Below are positions 43,702-51,965 of a stretch of DNA of 64,000 nt, one piece after another. A program made the position numbers and the translations under genes. This stretch comes from Nitrososphaerota archaeon (GTDB lineage Archaea > Thermoproteota > Nitrososphaeria > Nitrososphaerales > Nitrosopumilaceae), in NCBI GenBank assembly GCA_016872055.1, contig VHBH01000002.1:1-64000 (forward strand). The letters run 5' to 3'. How positions within the stretch are numbered: position 1 is the first letter of the stretch; every line of letters begins with the position of its first letter. A model generated the notes under the pieces. It saw nothing but the letters and a program-made list of their open reading frames with translations. It was not told where the DNA came from and did no database searches.

Positions 43702-45054
43702 GTGACGCACAAAAGAATACTTGTCATTGGCGGGGGATTCGCCGGAGTAGAGTGCACTGAAAAGCTGGAATCGTACTTTAAGAGAGATCCTGAGGTGCAA
43801 ATAGACCTGGTCTCAGAAGACAATTTCCTGCTCTTTACGCCTATGCTTCCACAGGTTGCGTCTGGTATGATAGAAACAAGGCACATTGTAATTCCAATCA
43901 GAACCATAATCAAAAAGGCCATATTCCATGAGGGCAAGGTCAAAAACATAGACCCGTATGGAAAACGAGTAACACTTTATGGCACAAACGAAAAAAGAGG
44001 AACCTCACTTGAATATGATTATTTGATAGTGGCACTTGGAAGCCAGACCAACTTCTTTGGCAACCAAACTGTAGAGAATCATGCTTATACAATGAAGACG
44101 CTAAACGACGCCGTAGTTCTTCGAAATAGAATAATAGACATGTTAGAGCAGGCCGACAATGAAAAAGATCCAATCCTAAAACAATCACTTTTGACATTTG
44201 TCGTAGTGGGCGCTGGATTTGCAGGAATAGAGACAGCGGGAGAGATACACGACTTTTTGCTTGATGCAAAAAAATATTATCCGAATATCAAAGAATCTGA
44301 CATCAAGGTAATAGTATTGGAGGCACTACCAATTGTACTACCTGGATTTTCTGAAAAACTTGCGTCATTTACAAAAGATAAGCTAATCCAGAGGGGAATT
44401 GATATCAAGCTAAACACACAGGTTGTGACATTTGACGGTTCTGAGGTAATAATCAAAGACGCAGTGGATCCGACCATGACACAGGTAAAAGAGCCTACAA
44501 TGGATGCCATAGAAACTAAGACGTTAATCTGGACTGCAGGCGTAACGCCGGTTGATACTATCAAAAATTCCATGTTCAAAACAGACCGTGGCAAAATCAT
44601 CGTAAATGAAAATCTCGAGGTACCAAACTTTCCAGGAGTGTATGTGGTTGGCGATTGTAGCTTGGCAATTGATCCTAGAACAGGCAAGCCTTATCCACCG
44701 ACTGCGCAAAACGCGGAGGGTCAGGCAAAGACTGCAGCGTACAATATTTTTGCAGATATGCATGGAAAGCCCAAGAAGAAAATTGACTTTGTATCAAAAG
44801 GACAAATGGCGATCATTGGAAAAAGAACCGCAATTGCGTCGCTTTCTGGGGTGAACATTCATGGATTTTTGGCCTGGATTCTTTGGAGGGCTGTATATGT
44901 CAGAAAGATACCCAAAATAAACAAAAGGCTCAGAATCTTGCTTGACTGGACTGCAGATCTGCTCTTTGATAGGGATATCTCCAGACTAAAGATAATCCGC
45001 AAGGACCAACCAATTGACTACAAGGAATTAGACGAAGTAGACGATGTTTGGTAG
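43702..45054 (+). CDS. FAD-dependent NADH dehydrogenase (NDH-2-like)
   Basis: 450 residues from GTG. Two dinucleotide folds: RILVIGGGFAGVECTEKL (FAD) and FVVVGAGFAGIETAGEI (NAD). VYVVGDCSLAID and PPTAQNAEGQAKTAAYNI (quinone/FAD region) are type II NDH features; the C-terminal HGFLAWILWRAVYVRKI amphipathic helix suggests attachment to the inner face of the membrane. May pass electrons from NADH to quinone without pumping. Sulfide:quinone reductase is the alternative, but its cysteines are absent. Confidence 0.9.
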   Translation: MTHKRILVIGGGFAGVECTEKLESYFKRDPEVQIDLVSEDNFLLFTPMLPQVASGMIETRHIVIPIRTIIKKAIFHEGKVKNIDPYGKRVTLYGTNEKRGTSLEYDYLIVALGSQTNFFGNQTVENHAYTMKTLNDAVVLRNRIIDMLEQADNEKDPILKQSLLTFVVVGAGFAGIETAGEIHDFLLDAKKYYPNIKESDIKVIVLEALPIVLPGFSEKLASFTKDKLIQRGIDIKLNTQVVTFDGSEVIIKDAVDPTMTQVKEPTMDAIETKTLIWTAGVTPVDTIKNSMFKTDRGKIIVNENLEVPNFPGVYVVGDCSLAIDPRTGKPYPPTAQNAEGQAKTAAYNIFADMHGKPKKKIDFVSKGQMAIIGKRTAIASLSGVNIHGFLAWILWRAVYVRKIPKINKRLRILLDWTADLLFDRDISRLKIIRKDQPIDYKELDEVDDVW

Positions 45055-45183
45055 TTAACTTCCGTACAATTTCTTAAAATCGCATTTTGTGCAATACAAT
45101 TCCTTTCTGTCGACACCTGAATTGTCTATGATATCTCGAATTTCCAGATGTATGCCGCACTTGGGACAGAATATGAAAGGCAT
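45055..45183 (-). CDS. 42-residue zinc-ribbon protein
   Basis: From ATG at 45183 to TAA at 45055, abutting the NDH-2-like gene. MPFIFCPKCGIHLEI and LYCTKCDFKKLYGS form a clean CPxCG...CxxC zinc ribbon, as in RNA polymerase subunit or TFS N-terminal ribbons. Probably a real small gene; role unknown. Confidence 0.65.
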   Translation of the reverse strand: MPFIFCPKCGIHLEIRDIIDNSGVDRKELYCTKCDFKKLYGS

Positions 45184-45264
45184 GAGGCGTGTAAATCAGG
45201 CCATGTTATTATTTTGTATGATGATTTTCAATACTCCAGTATATTTGATTACATCTAAACGCTT

Positions 45265-45384
45265 ATGATGCTAATGCTAAAAAATGAGTTAATGGGAATA
45301 ATGAATACTCTGCGCAAATTCTGCGTCATGAAAAGCGTTAGAGACAAAGCAAAAGAAGAATCCGAAGACGTAAAAAAAGACTAA
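45265..45384 (+). CDS. 39-residue basic/acidic small protein, doubtful
   Basis: From ATG at 45265 (several further Met codons follow) to TAA at 45384. Starts hydrophobic (MMLMLKNELMGIMNTLRKFC) and ends charged (DKAKEESEDVKKD). Could be a short peptide gene; no conservation can be judged. Confidence 0.3.
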   Translation: MMLMLKNELMGIMNTLRKFCVMKSVRDKAKEESEDVKKD

Positions 45385-45399
45385 ATTTTTAAAAATTTT

Positions 45400-45532
45400 C
45401 TAGTCGTATTTGGGAGAATGTTTTAGACCTTCAGCAAGTATACAGCTGATTATCTCTGAAAAACCCACATGCTCATTTTTTTTAAGAATTCTCTCTACCT
45501 TTAATTTGCGTAGCTTGGTTTCATTTTTTCAT
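45400..45532 (-). pseudogene. small gene broken at an A6 run
   Basis: From ATG at 45532 the frame meets TGA after two lysines, because the run of six A (45524-45529 on this strand) shifts it. With one A fewer the frame continues for about 43 residues: ETKLRKLKVERILKKNEHVG, then FSEIISCILAEGLKHSPKYD, to TAG at 45400. The second stretch resembles ribbon-helix-helix or similar small helical proteins. A real frameshift, a slippery programmed site, or a sequencing error all fit. The rest of the interval to 45713 shows nothing. Confidence 0.4.
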
Positions 45533-45713
45533 CTACACTATTATGACTCGACGTATTGCCACAGTTGTGCAAGCTGGTTTTAGTTGAAAACTAGAATAAC
45601 GATGATAATCCGCACATTACTAAAAAGGGAAAAATTTTTGAAAAGAATTTTAACCGCTAAGAAAGATTGCTACCCAAATATCTGATAAGTATTTCGTAAA
45701 ATAATCCACAGAA

Positions 45714-45944
45714 TCATCGATAGCGACTTTTTACTTTTTGCTCGTGTTCTTCTCTTGCGTGATGCAGCCTGTCCTTTTCATGAATGAATTCCTTTCCACA
45801 GCCAGTGCACTTGGTTATGTGCCGATGGTGTATCTTTCTTGCATGGGAAATCAGGTCTGAGTAGCTTGGAAGCTTTTCCTTACAATCCTCACAAGTGTTG
45901 TTGTTTCGATTGAAGAACTTCAATTTGCTGTAATACGGTATCAT
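45714..45944 (-). CDS. two-finger C2H2 zinc protein
   Basis: 76 residues. Two C2H2 fingers: CEDCKEKLPSYSDLISHARKIHH (about 18-40) and CTGCGKEFIHEKDRLHHAREEH (about 46-67), with a basic linker and tail (KVKSRYR). Such fingers are common in thaumarchaea and probably bind DNA or RNA. No neighbouring target. Confidence 0.78.
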   Translation of the reverse strand: MIPYYSKLKFFNRNNNTCEDCKEKLPSYSDLISHARKIHHRHITKCTGCGKEFIHEKDRLHHAREEHEQKVKSRYR

Positions 45945-45985
45945 ACTATAAAAGAAATTCCAACCCTGATCGCTAATTCTATGAC

Positions 45986-46105
45986 CTAAGGAAAAACCTC
46001 TACATCTCGCTTAAAATTTGGAAGGTTGCATGTGCACTCTATTGAACAATACTTGGAATCTGGTGGCAAACTTGCCAGTGAGCCTCCGCATATCTTGCAT
46101 ATTTG
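45986..46105 (-). pseudogene. zinc-ribbon frame without a start codon
   Basis: 39 codons read QICKICGGSLASLPPDSKYC and continue with ECTCNLPNFKRDVEVFP, five cysteines in a treble-clef-like order resembling small archaeal zinc proteins that begin with MKKICKICGG. The frame is preceded immediately by TAA (46106-46108) and contains no ATG or GTG, only a TTG after the CICGG segment. An upstream frame in the other register carries another CVC-type stretch, suggesting a frame-shifted relic. Confidence 0.35.
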
Positions 46106-46259
46106 TTACTATGTGAGTATCACAACTCTTTTCTAATAATTGATTATGCTTTTGAAATGAACAAACACAATTTCGTGAGTAATTCATACTGAATAAGTCA
46201 TTATTTGGGGTTCCAAAGAACCCAGCAAAGAACTCACAAAGACCAAAACAAAAAAAGAC

Positions 46260-47147
46260 ATGGAAGAAGATATGGTGCAGCCGCAAAAATATCAATTCGT
46301 CCCTAGATGGTCAGATAAGAAAATTAATCATTATACAATTCAAAAAACATTGAAGATCCGCAAGGCCAAAAAATCTGATAAGGCCCAAATTCTGTCGTTT
46401 TGCCAGCACACGTTTCGCTGGGGCGATTATATTGATAGGGTCTGGGACAAGTGGCTTGCAGAAAAAAATCTGCTTACAATAGAGCAAAACGGCAAGGCAA
46501 TCGGAATCTGCAATGCAGGAATCTCTCAAAATCAGGTCTGGATTGAGGGAATCCGCATCAATCCTGACTTTAGAAGAAAAGGACACGCTAGCAAGCTGGT
46601 AATCACTGCAGAAAAACTGGCTAGAAGGAAAAAGATTGGAATCTCTCGCATGATTATAGCTTACAATAACAAGCGTTCCCTTTCCATGGCAAAAAAGCTT
46701 GGATATCACATAGAGGATAAGTGGTGGCTGTACAACCTTTCTCCAAGAAGACAAAAAACAACTGCAAGGATCGCTATTAGCCCAAAAGACCTCGACTCGC
46801 TGATCCAGTCCAGTACCTTTTCGGAATCATGGAACTGGTTCTCACTTGACAAAAAAGTTCTGACCAAGATAGTCAGTCAAGGCCGTGTCATTGTGTATTA
46901 TAAAAACAAAAAGCCTCAAGCAATGGGAATATGGAACAAGACATCCAAGCTAGACAAAAACGTAATTCAGCTTGGCTACCTTAGCGGAACCATGCTTGGA
47001 ATCCGGCAAATCATTCACTTTATGCAAAACAAGGGATTTGAGGAAAAAAAGGATCGAATCCAGCTCCTAATACAGAATAAAATCAAGCCAAAGATACCGG
47101 GGTTGGACAAAAGGATGCTTTTCTATCTTATAAAAAAGGAACTGTAA
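46260..47147 (+). CDS. GNAT-family acetyltransferase with extra C-terminal domain
   Basis: 295 residues. The GNAT core (about 30-160) has IEGIRINPDFRRKGHASKLVITAEKLARRKKI, with the acetyl-CoA loop (RRKGHA) and the NKRSLSMAKKLGY end-motif. A second domain (about 165-290) resembles another, motif-poor acetyltransferase lobe. Substrate unknown; could be a small molecule or protein N-terminus. Confidence 0.82.
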   Translation: MEEDMVQPQKYQFVPRWSDKKINHYTIQKTLKIRKAKKSDKAQILSFCQHTFRWGDYIDRVWDKWLAEKNLLTIEQNGKAIGICNAGISQNQVWIEGIRINPDFRRKGHASKLVITAEKLARRKKIGISRMIIAYNNKRSLSMAKKLGYHIEDKWWLYNLSPRRQKTTARIAISPKDLDSLIQSSTFSESWNWFSLDKKVLTKIVSQGRVIVYYKNKKPQAMGIWNKTSKLDKNVIQLGYLSGTMLGIRQIIHFMQNKGFEEKKDRIQLLIQNKIKPKIPGLDKRMLFYLIKKEL

Positions 47148-47263
47148 GATTAGCCTAAATTAATACTGGAGAGATGTGTCAGGAATATCTTTACTTGTTT
47201 GCTATTACTAGCAGTGAAATTGCTTGGTGTAGTGGATGAACAAATGTGATCGTGCGCTTTTCC

Positions 47264-47287
47264 TTTACCATACTATGATATGGTGAA
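47264..47287. terminator. hairpin between convergent genes
   Basis: TTTACCATA at 47264-47272 and TATGGTGAA at 47279-47287 pair over 9 bases (one G-T) around a CTATGA loop, between the acetyltransferase and helicase genes. A weak terminator or small RNA element; the rest of 47148-47342 shows nothing else. Confidence 0.35.
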
Positions 47288-47342
47288 AGTATGAATAAAC
47301 ATGTGCACAATATGTCTCTAAGTTGTGGTCGGTCTAAATGTC

Positions 47343-49238
47343 CTATTTTGGAATTCCTTCACATGCATCCATGAACCATTTTGGCAAATCGTTTCTCTGA
47401 TAGTATATCATGCGTTCTGCCTTGGTATCTAGGACATAGGTCATTGCGCTATCCTTTACATGCCGGATGCTTCTACCTGCCATTTGCAGTAATCGAAATG
47501 CAGATTTTAGATAATATCTTCGATGGTCTGCCTCGGAATCATAGATCTTTTTCATTCGAAGATCGTCAACGGTTGGATAGTAAGGGGCTTTAACGATAAT
47601 CTGGAACCTGCTGTCGTCGTCTGGGAGATTAACACCGGATTCCAAGCCAGGCGAAATCAGAACAGAGTTTAGCGTGCCACGGTGAACGTCGATTGCCTCT
47701 GCCTTATCCTGACCGCGTTCTAGTGGCAACAATCTTGGTTTTAGCTCAGGCGATATCTTTTCCATGATATAATCAAGCTGTGAATAGCTGGTAAGTAGTA
47801 TGATCCCACGTTGGGTCGGCCTAATCTTGAGAATTGCTTCTATTTGTGAAATAATCTTTCCAGGCAGTACATTTTCCGATGTTGCCTCGACATATTCTGT
47901 TTTCAAGAATACTACTTTGCGATTTTCTACTGGAATGTTGGAGTCTTCGTTTATGAAATATACCTCATCCTTTTTGAATCCCGTCTCTTTGCAGAATAAT
48001 TCCAGATTTATGGTAGCTGACATGTACAAGGATAGATCAAAGCCTGAGCTCATCTCTTCCATAAACCAGTGAAGGTGCCACGGTTTTATTGTGACCTCAT
48101 CAAAGTTTCTCCCCTGTTTATCATCTTGCGACTTTGACTGAATGTCAGTAATGATGTAATTTTGGTCAGCTGATTCTAGGCCCTTTTGCAGGATTTTCAT
48201 TTTTGTGGTATAGTTTTTGAGGTCATTTAGGACAAAATGGTTGATGTGCTTGTGGTCAAACTTACAATCAACGTGAACCTTACACTTTAGGAATTCCTTG
48301 GTCTTGATGTAATCTCGGATTTTGTTACAGTCAGAACAGCTAAATTGCAGCTTGATTCCATGTTTGATACATCTGACATGCTTTTTGATGTGTTCCTCAG
48401 ATTGTAAAAATAATGAATGTTCTGCGCACTGCTTTAAGACGGATTCTCGCTTTTTGAAGGCCTCTGAAAATGAATTGACGTATTGCTTTATTGTGCCAAG
48501 ATCGGAGTTGACTGAAAATTTGGGCATTTCCACACCAAGCAGCTCACCGTAGAATCCTGACAGATTTGTTGCGAGCTGGTTTGCAAGCTCCTCATCCAGT
48601 TCATGTGCCTCATCACACACTAAGAGCTTCCTTTGCGGCATTTCCTCGCCAGACAACAAGTGCGAAAGGTACGATGCGTAGGAATAGGCAACAAAGCTTG
48701 CCTTTTTGCCAATCTCAATTTGGTCATAGTACGGGCACTTTCTGGGTGTATCTTGGCCTATGATTTTCTCCGCTATAGTGCCTTTTTTGACAATACTGTA
48801 TGATTCTGATTCTGGCTTGAAAGAGCAGTCATTGCAATAACCGTGGGTACAGTCAAAGACGCGGTTTGTCTGCTCGCAGAGAAATCTTCTCTTTCCTCGG
48901 ACTGTATTGAAAAAGCTAAACTCGTTTCTATACTGGTCCTGGAGCAGTACCGTTGATGTCAATATGGTTGCTGATCTAAAGTATAGAGATAGCGCAATTG
49001 CAATCCAACTCTTGCCTGTTCCAGTAGGGGCTGATAAGAGAATTCTCTTGTAGCCAGATTCTATTGCATGTTGGATCTTTTTGATTACTTCATATTGTTT
49101 GGGGGTTGGCTCTTTTCCGGCAAACTGTCCAACTAATTCCAGTGCCTCGACCAGAGAAATGGGCTCTCGGGGGTTTTTGAGGTTGATTTCTGGATAGCTT
49201 GAGCGCATTCTGCGTCCTAAGGCGTCAAATTGCAACAT
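47343..49238 (-). CDS. XPD/DinG-family iron-sulfur helicase with Cys/His-rich insertion
   Basis: Superfamily 2 DNA helicase of 631 residues. Walker A APTGTGKS at 70-77, cluster cysteines C121, C130, C135/C138 and C168, DEAH at 209-212, and C-terminal QMAGRSIRH (motif VI) near 600. Unlike canonical XPD, residues 271-333 add C271, H274, H283, H287, C290, H293, C301, C304, C319, H322, C325, H329 and H333, likely one or more zinc sites. Role in repair or transcription-linked unwinding is inferred from the family. Confidence 0.88.
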   Translation of the reverse strand: MLQFDALGRRMRSSYPEINLKNPREPISLVEALELVGQFAGKEPTPKQYEVIKKIQHAIESGYKRILLSAPTGTGKSWIAIALSLYFRSATILTSTVLLQDQYRNEFSFFNTVRGKRRFLCEQTNRVFDCTHGYCNDCSFKPESESYSIVKKGTIAEKIIGQDTPRKCPYYDQIEIGKKASFVAYSYASYLSHLLSGEEMPQRKLLVCDEAHELDEELANQLATNLSGFYGELLGVEMPKFSVNSDLGTIKQYVNSFSEAFKKRESVLKQCAEHSLFLQSEEHIKKHVRCIKHGIKLQFSCSDCNKIRDYIKTKEFLKCKVHVDCKFDHKHINHFVLNDLKNYTTKMKILQKGLESADQNYIITDIQSKSQDDKQGRNFDEVTIKPWHLHWFMEEMSSGFDLSLYMSATINLELFCKETGFKKDEVYFINEDSNIPVENRKVVFLKTEYVEATSENVLPGKIISQIEAILKIRPTQRGIILLTSYSQLDYIMEKISPELKPRLLPLERGQDKAEAIDVHRGTLNSVLISPGLESGVNLPDDDSRFQIIVKAPYYPTVDDLRMKKIYDSEADHRRYYLKSAFRLLQMAGRSIRHVKDSAMTYVLDTKAERMIYYQRNDLPKWFMDACEGIPK

Positions 49239-49351
49239 CTAACCCCTAGATGTAGTGGATATAATTGTAGAATCAGAATGAATCTGAGCTAGCCTTTGGT
49301 TAGTGGTGATTCGATCATACCATTGATTATGTTGCCTATGATACTAAAAGC

Positions 49352-49480
49352 ATGAAAGCAAAATTCGCTACCTTATGTTCAGCATGTGGGGATAAAATAG
49401 CGCCTGGAAAGGAAATTGCAAAAAATGAGTCAGGAAAATGGGTTCACAAGCATTGTGCCCCAGAAATAGAGTTACTCTAA
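49352..49480 (+). CDS. 42-residue zinc-binding protein
   Basis: From ATG at 49352 to TAA at 49480: MKAKFATLCSACGDKIAPGK, ending with GKWVHKHCAPEIELL. The CSAC and HKHC pairs form a CxxC...HxxC zinc site, resembling PARP-type or short LIM-like fingers. Overlaps the 3' end of the methylase gene by 9 bases (convergent). Confidence 0.65.
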   Translation: MKAKFATLCSACGDKIAPGKEIAKNESGKWVHKHCAPEIELL

Positions 49481-50239
49481 GTCCTGGCTTAGAATTAGAA
49501 CCTCTCTGGACTTTTTGTTATTTGACATTCCATATTTCCAATCCGGATATAGAATTGTATAATCCGAGTAGAGCTCGTGGATTTCTTTAGAATTGTTGTA
49601 TGAGAGAATCCAGTTGTTTCGTTTTTTGAGAATCTTTGCCAAACCTGTATGATCAAAGTTTTTGTGCAAATCTCCCTTTTTACCATAAAGTTTGCTCTGG
49701 ATTAGGTACGGCGGATCCAAGTATAGAAGCGCTTTTTTGTGCCTAGGAATAGATTTTTTGAAATCCAGTTGCTGTACAGTGAGGTTTTTGATTCGAAATG
49801 ATTTTAGCTTTTCAATGGATGATTTTGTAAATCTTGGATTATTGTCTTGACCGCCGCTTGCCATTCCGCCGGATAATGTGGAGCCAGAAAATGAAGTCCT
49901 GTTTAGGACAAAAAATACAGACGCTCGCTCGAATTTACTTTTTGATTCCAGCTGGACTTTTTGTAATTTGTAAAATTGTACTTTTTTTAATGGATGATAT
50001 TTTTTTATACTAGCTGCAAGTTTTTGTGGATTTTTTAGCAAAACCTGCCAAAAATCAACTAGCGGCCAAAAACTGTCATAACCATAAACCCGGATTCCAT
50101 TTTGTGCGCAATAGATCTCAAGTGATCCACCGCCAAAAAATGGTGAGCAAAGACTTGTGGTTTCTTTTGGAATGTATTTTGATATGATTTTGACTGCGCG
50201 AGATTTTCCACCCGGATAGCGCAAAGGTGATTTAATCAT
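49472..50239 (-). CDS. DNA adenine methyltransferase (D12 class N6)
   Basis: 255 residues. SPLRYPGGKSRAVKII at the start is the FxGxG-like SAM motif of D12 (Dam-type) enzymes, SPFFGGGSLEI follows, and LLYLDPPYL is the DPPY catalytic motif near 165. No restriction nuclease gene is adjacent, so it looks like an orphan methylase, possibly for regulation, timing or protection. The recognition site cannot be read. Confidence 0.9.
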   Translation of the reverse strand: MIKSPLRYPGGKSRAVKIISKYIPKETTSLCSPFFGGGSLEIYCAQNGIRVYGYDSFWPLVDFWQVLLKNPQKLAASIKKYHPLKKVQFYKLQKVQLESKSKFERASVFFVLNRTSFSGSTLSGGMASGGQDNNPRFTKSSIEKLKSFRIKNLTVQQLDFKKSIPRHKKALLYLDPPYLIQSKLYGKKGDLHKNFDHTGLAKILKKRNNWILSYNNSKEIHELYSDYTILYPDWKYGMSNNKKSREVLILSQDLE

Positions 50240-50280
50240 ACTAAATCGTTTTATTTGCTAATCCAGTATATCATTTACCT

Positions 50281-51852
50281 TTGATTGAAAACGAAAATAC
50301 TTGGGCAAATGCAGTAAAAACCGACACCCAAGACGATTTCCACAAAAAATTCGACTCTTCCCTAGAAGCCCTAAAATCAAAATTTGGCAAAACCTACCCG
50401 TTAATTATAGGAGGAAAAGAAGTTTACACAGAAAAAACATTCGACGTACGATCACCATCTGACACCAGAATAATCCTGGGTAAGTTCCCACTGGCAACAA
50501 AAGAGGAGATAAACCTGGCAATAGAATCGGCCAAGGATGCATTTTACAATTGGAGCTCCACACCATATCAGAATAGAGCACAAGTCTTCCGCGAAGTAGC
50601 ATCACAATTCTCCAAAGAAAAATTCACGCTAGCTGCCACAGTGAGCCTAGAAAACGGTAAAAACCGACTCGAGGCAATGGCTGAAATAGATGAAACAATT
50701 GACTTTCTGAGATATTATGCAGACCAGCTAGAAGCAAACCAGGGATTTGTTAAGTCAACCAAAAATGCAAACCCAAATGAAAAAACCCAATCTGTCCTAA
50801 AACCATACGGAGTTTGGGGAATAATTTCCCCGTTTAACTTTCCATCAGCCATAGCGATTGGAATGAGTAGTGGAGCACTAATTACGGGAAATTCTGTGGT
50901 ACTAAAGCCGGCAAGCGATACGCCACTATCAGCCTTTCAATTTGTAAACGCAATCTACAAAAAAATCACGTCAGGTGCAATCAACTTTGTAACAGGACAG
51001 GGCAATATTGTGGGTCAAAATATACTTGAAAACCCAAATGTCTCCGGCATTGCATTTACCGGCTCCAAAGAAGTTGGGTTATCAGGATTTAGGTCATTTA
51101 CTAGAGAGTCTCCAAAACCATTCATATCAGAGATGGGCGGCAAAAACCCAGTCATAGTGACAGAATCTGCAGATTTGGAAAAAGCAACCGACGGGGTTTT
51201 GCGTGCAGCGTTTGGATATGGCGGACAAAAATGTAGCGCCTGCTCGCGAGTATATGTCCAAAAGCAAATTGCGCCAAAATTCCTAGGAAAACTCGTAACA
51301 AAAACACAAAACCTCAAAATCGGACTTCCTTGGGAAAAGGACACTTACTTGGGTCCTATCATTAATGATTCTGCAAAAAAGAAATTCGAGTCAGCAGTGG
51401 AGCTTGCAAAAAAGGACGGCAAGATAATCTTTGGCGGTGAAACCCTAAAGGATGGACTGTACCAAAACGGCTACTATGTCAAGCCTACAATAGTATCTAA
51501 TCTTCCGAAAGACCACAAGCTAGTCAAAGAGGAATTATTTTTGCCATTTTTGTGCGTTCAGGAATTTGAAAAATTCGATGATGCGATCAAGGAGGCAAAC
51601 GATTCAGAATTCGGCCTCACAGCAGGCATATTTTCACAATCCAAGTCAGAAATTGACGAATTTTTCTCCAAAATCGAGGCTGGAGTAACGTACGCAAATC
51701 GAACCCAGTCTGCCACAACCGGAGCAATGGTGCAGTCACAACCCTTTGTTGGATGGAAAAATTCTGGAATCTCTGGCAAAGGTGCAGGCGGTGCATATTA
51801 CCTAATCCAGTTCCTACGGGAACAAACCCAAACAATTTGTAACGAACAATAG
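50281..51852 (+). CDS. aldehyde dehydrogenase, P5C-dehydrogenase-like
   Basis: 523 residues, TTG start. GIISPFNFPSAIAIGMSSGALITGNSVVLKPASDTPL, catalytic Glu in SEMGGKNPVIV and nucleophile Cys in FGYGGQKCSACSRVYV match the 1-pyrroline-5-carboxylate dehydrogenase branch. In this lineage similar enzymes have been considered for semialdehyde steps of the 3-hydroxypropionate/4-hydroxybutyrate carbon-fixation cycle, so glutamate-semialdehyde, succinate-semialdehyde or related substrates are open. Confidence 0.87.
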   Translation: MIENENTWANAVKTDTQDDFHKKFDSSLEALKSKFGKTYPLIIGGKEVYTEKTFDVRSPSDTRIILGKFPLATKEEINLAIESAKDAFYNWSSTPYQNRAQVFREVASQFSKEKFTLAATVSLENGKNRLEAMAEIDETIDFLRYYADQLEANQGFVKSTKNANPNEKTQSVLKPYGVWGIISPFNFPSAIAIGMSSGALITGNSVVLKPASDTPLSAFQFVNAIYKKITSGAINFVTGQGNIVGQNILENPNVSGIAFTGSKEVGLSGFRSFTRESPKPFISEMGGKNPVIVTESADLEKATDGVLRAAFGYGGQKCSACSRVYVQKQIAPKFLGKLVTKTQNLKIGLPWEKDTYLGPIINDSAKKKFESAVELAKKDGKIIFGGETLKDGLYQNGYYVKPTIVSNLPKDHKLVKEELFLPFLCVQEFEKFDDAIKEANDSEFGLTAGIFSQSKSEIDEFFSKIEAGVTYANRTQSATTGAMVQSQPFVGWKNSGISGKGAGGAYYLIQFLREQTQTICNEQ

Positions 51853-51965
51853 GTTTTGATTAAATCGATTCACCAAACCAAAACTAACCAATTCTTTAAG
51901 CTTTTTTTCGTATGTAGTACAATATCTACACAATGTTTAACTGTAAATTCTAGTGTTGACGAATA

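Noticed and set aside
46011-46295. 94-codon minus-strand frame upstream of the acetyltransferase
   Set aside because: Phe/Cys-rich, partly antisense to the start of the acetyltransferase; its first half may hold the N-terminus of the broken zinc gene but the full frame is not credible.
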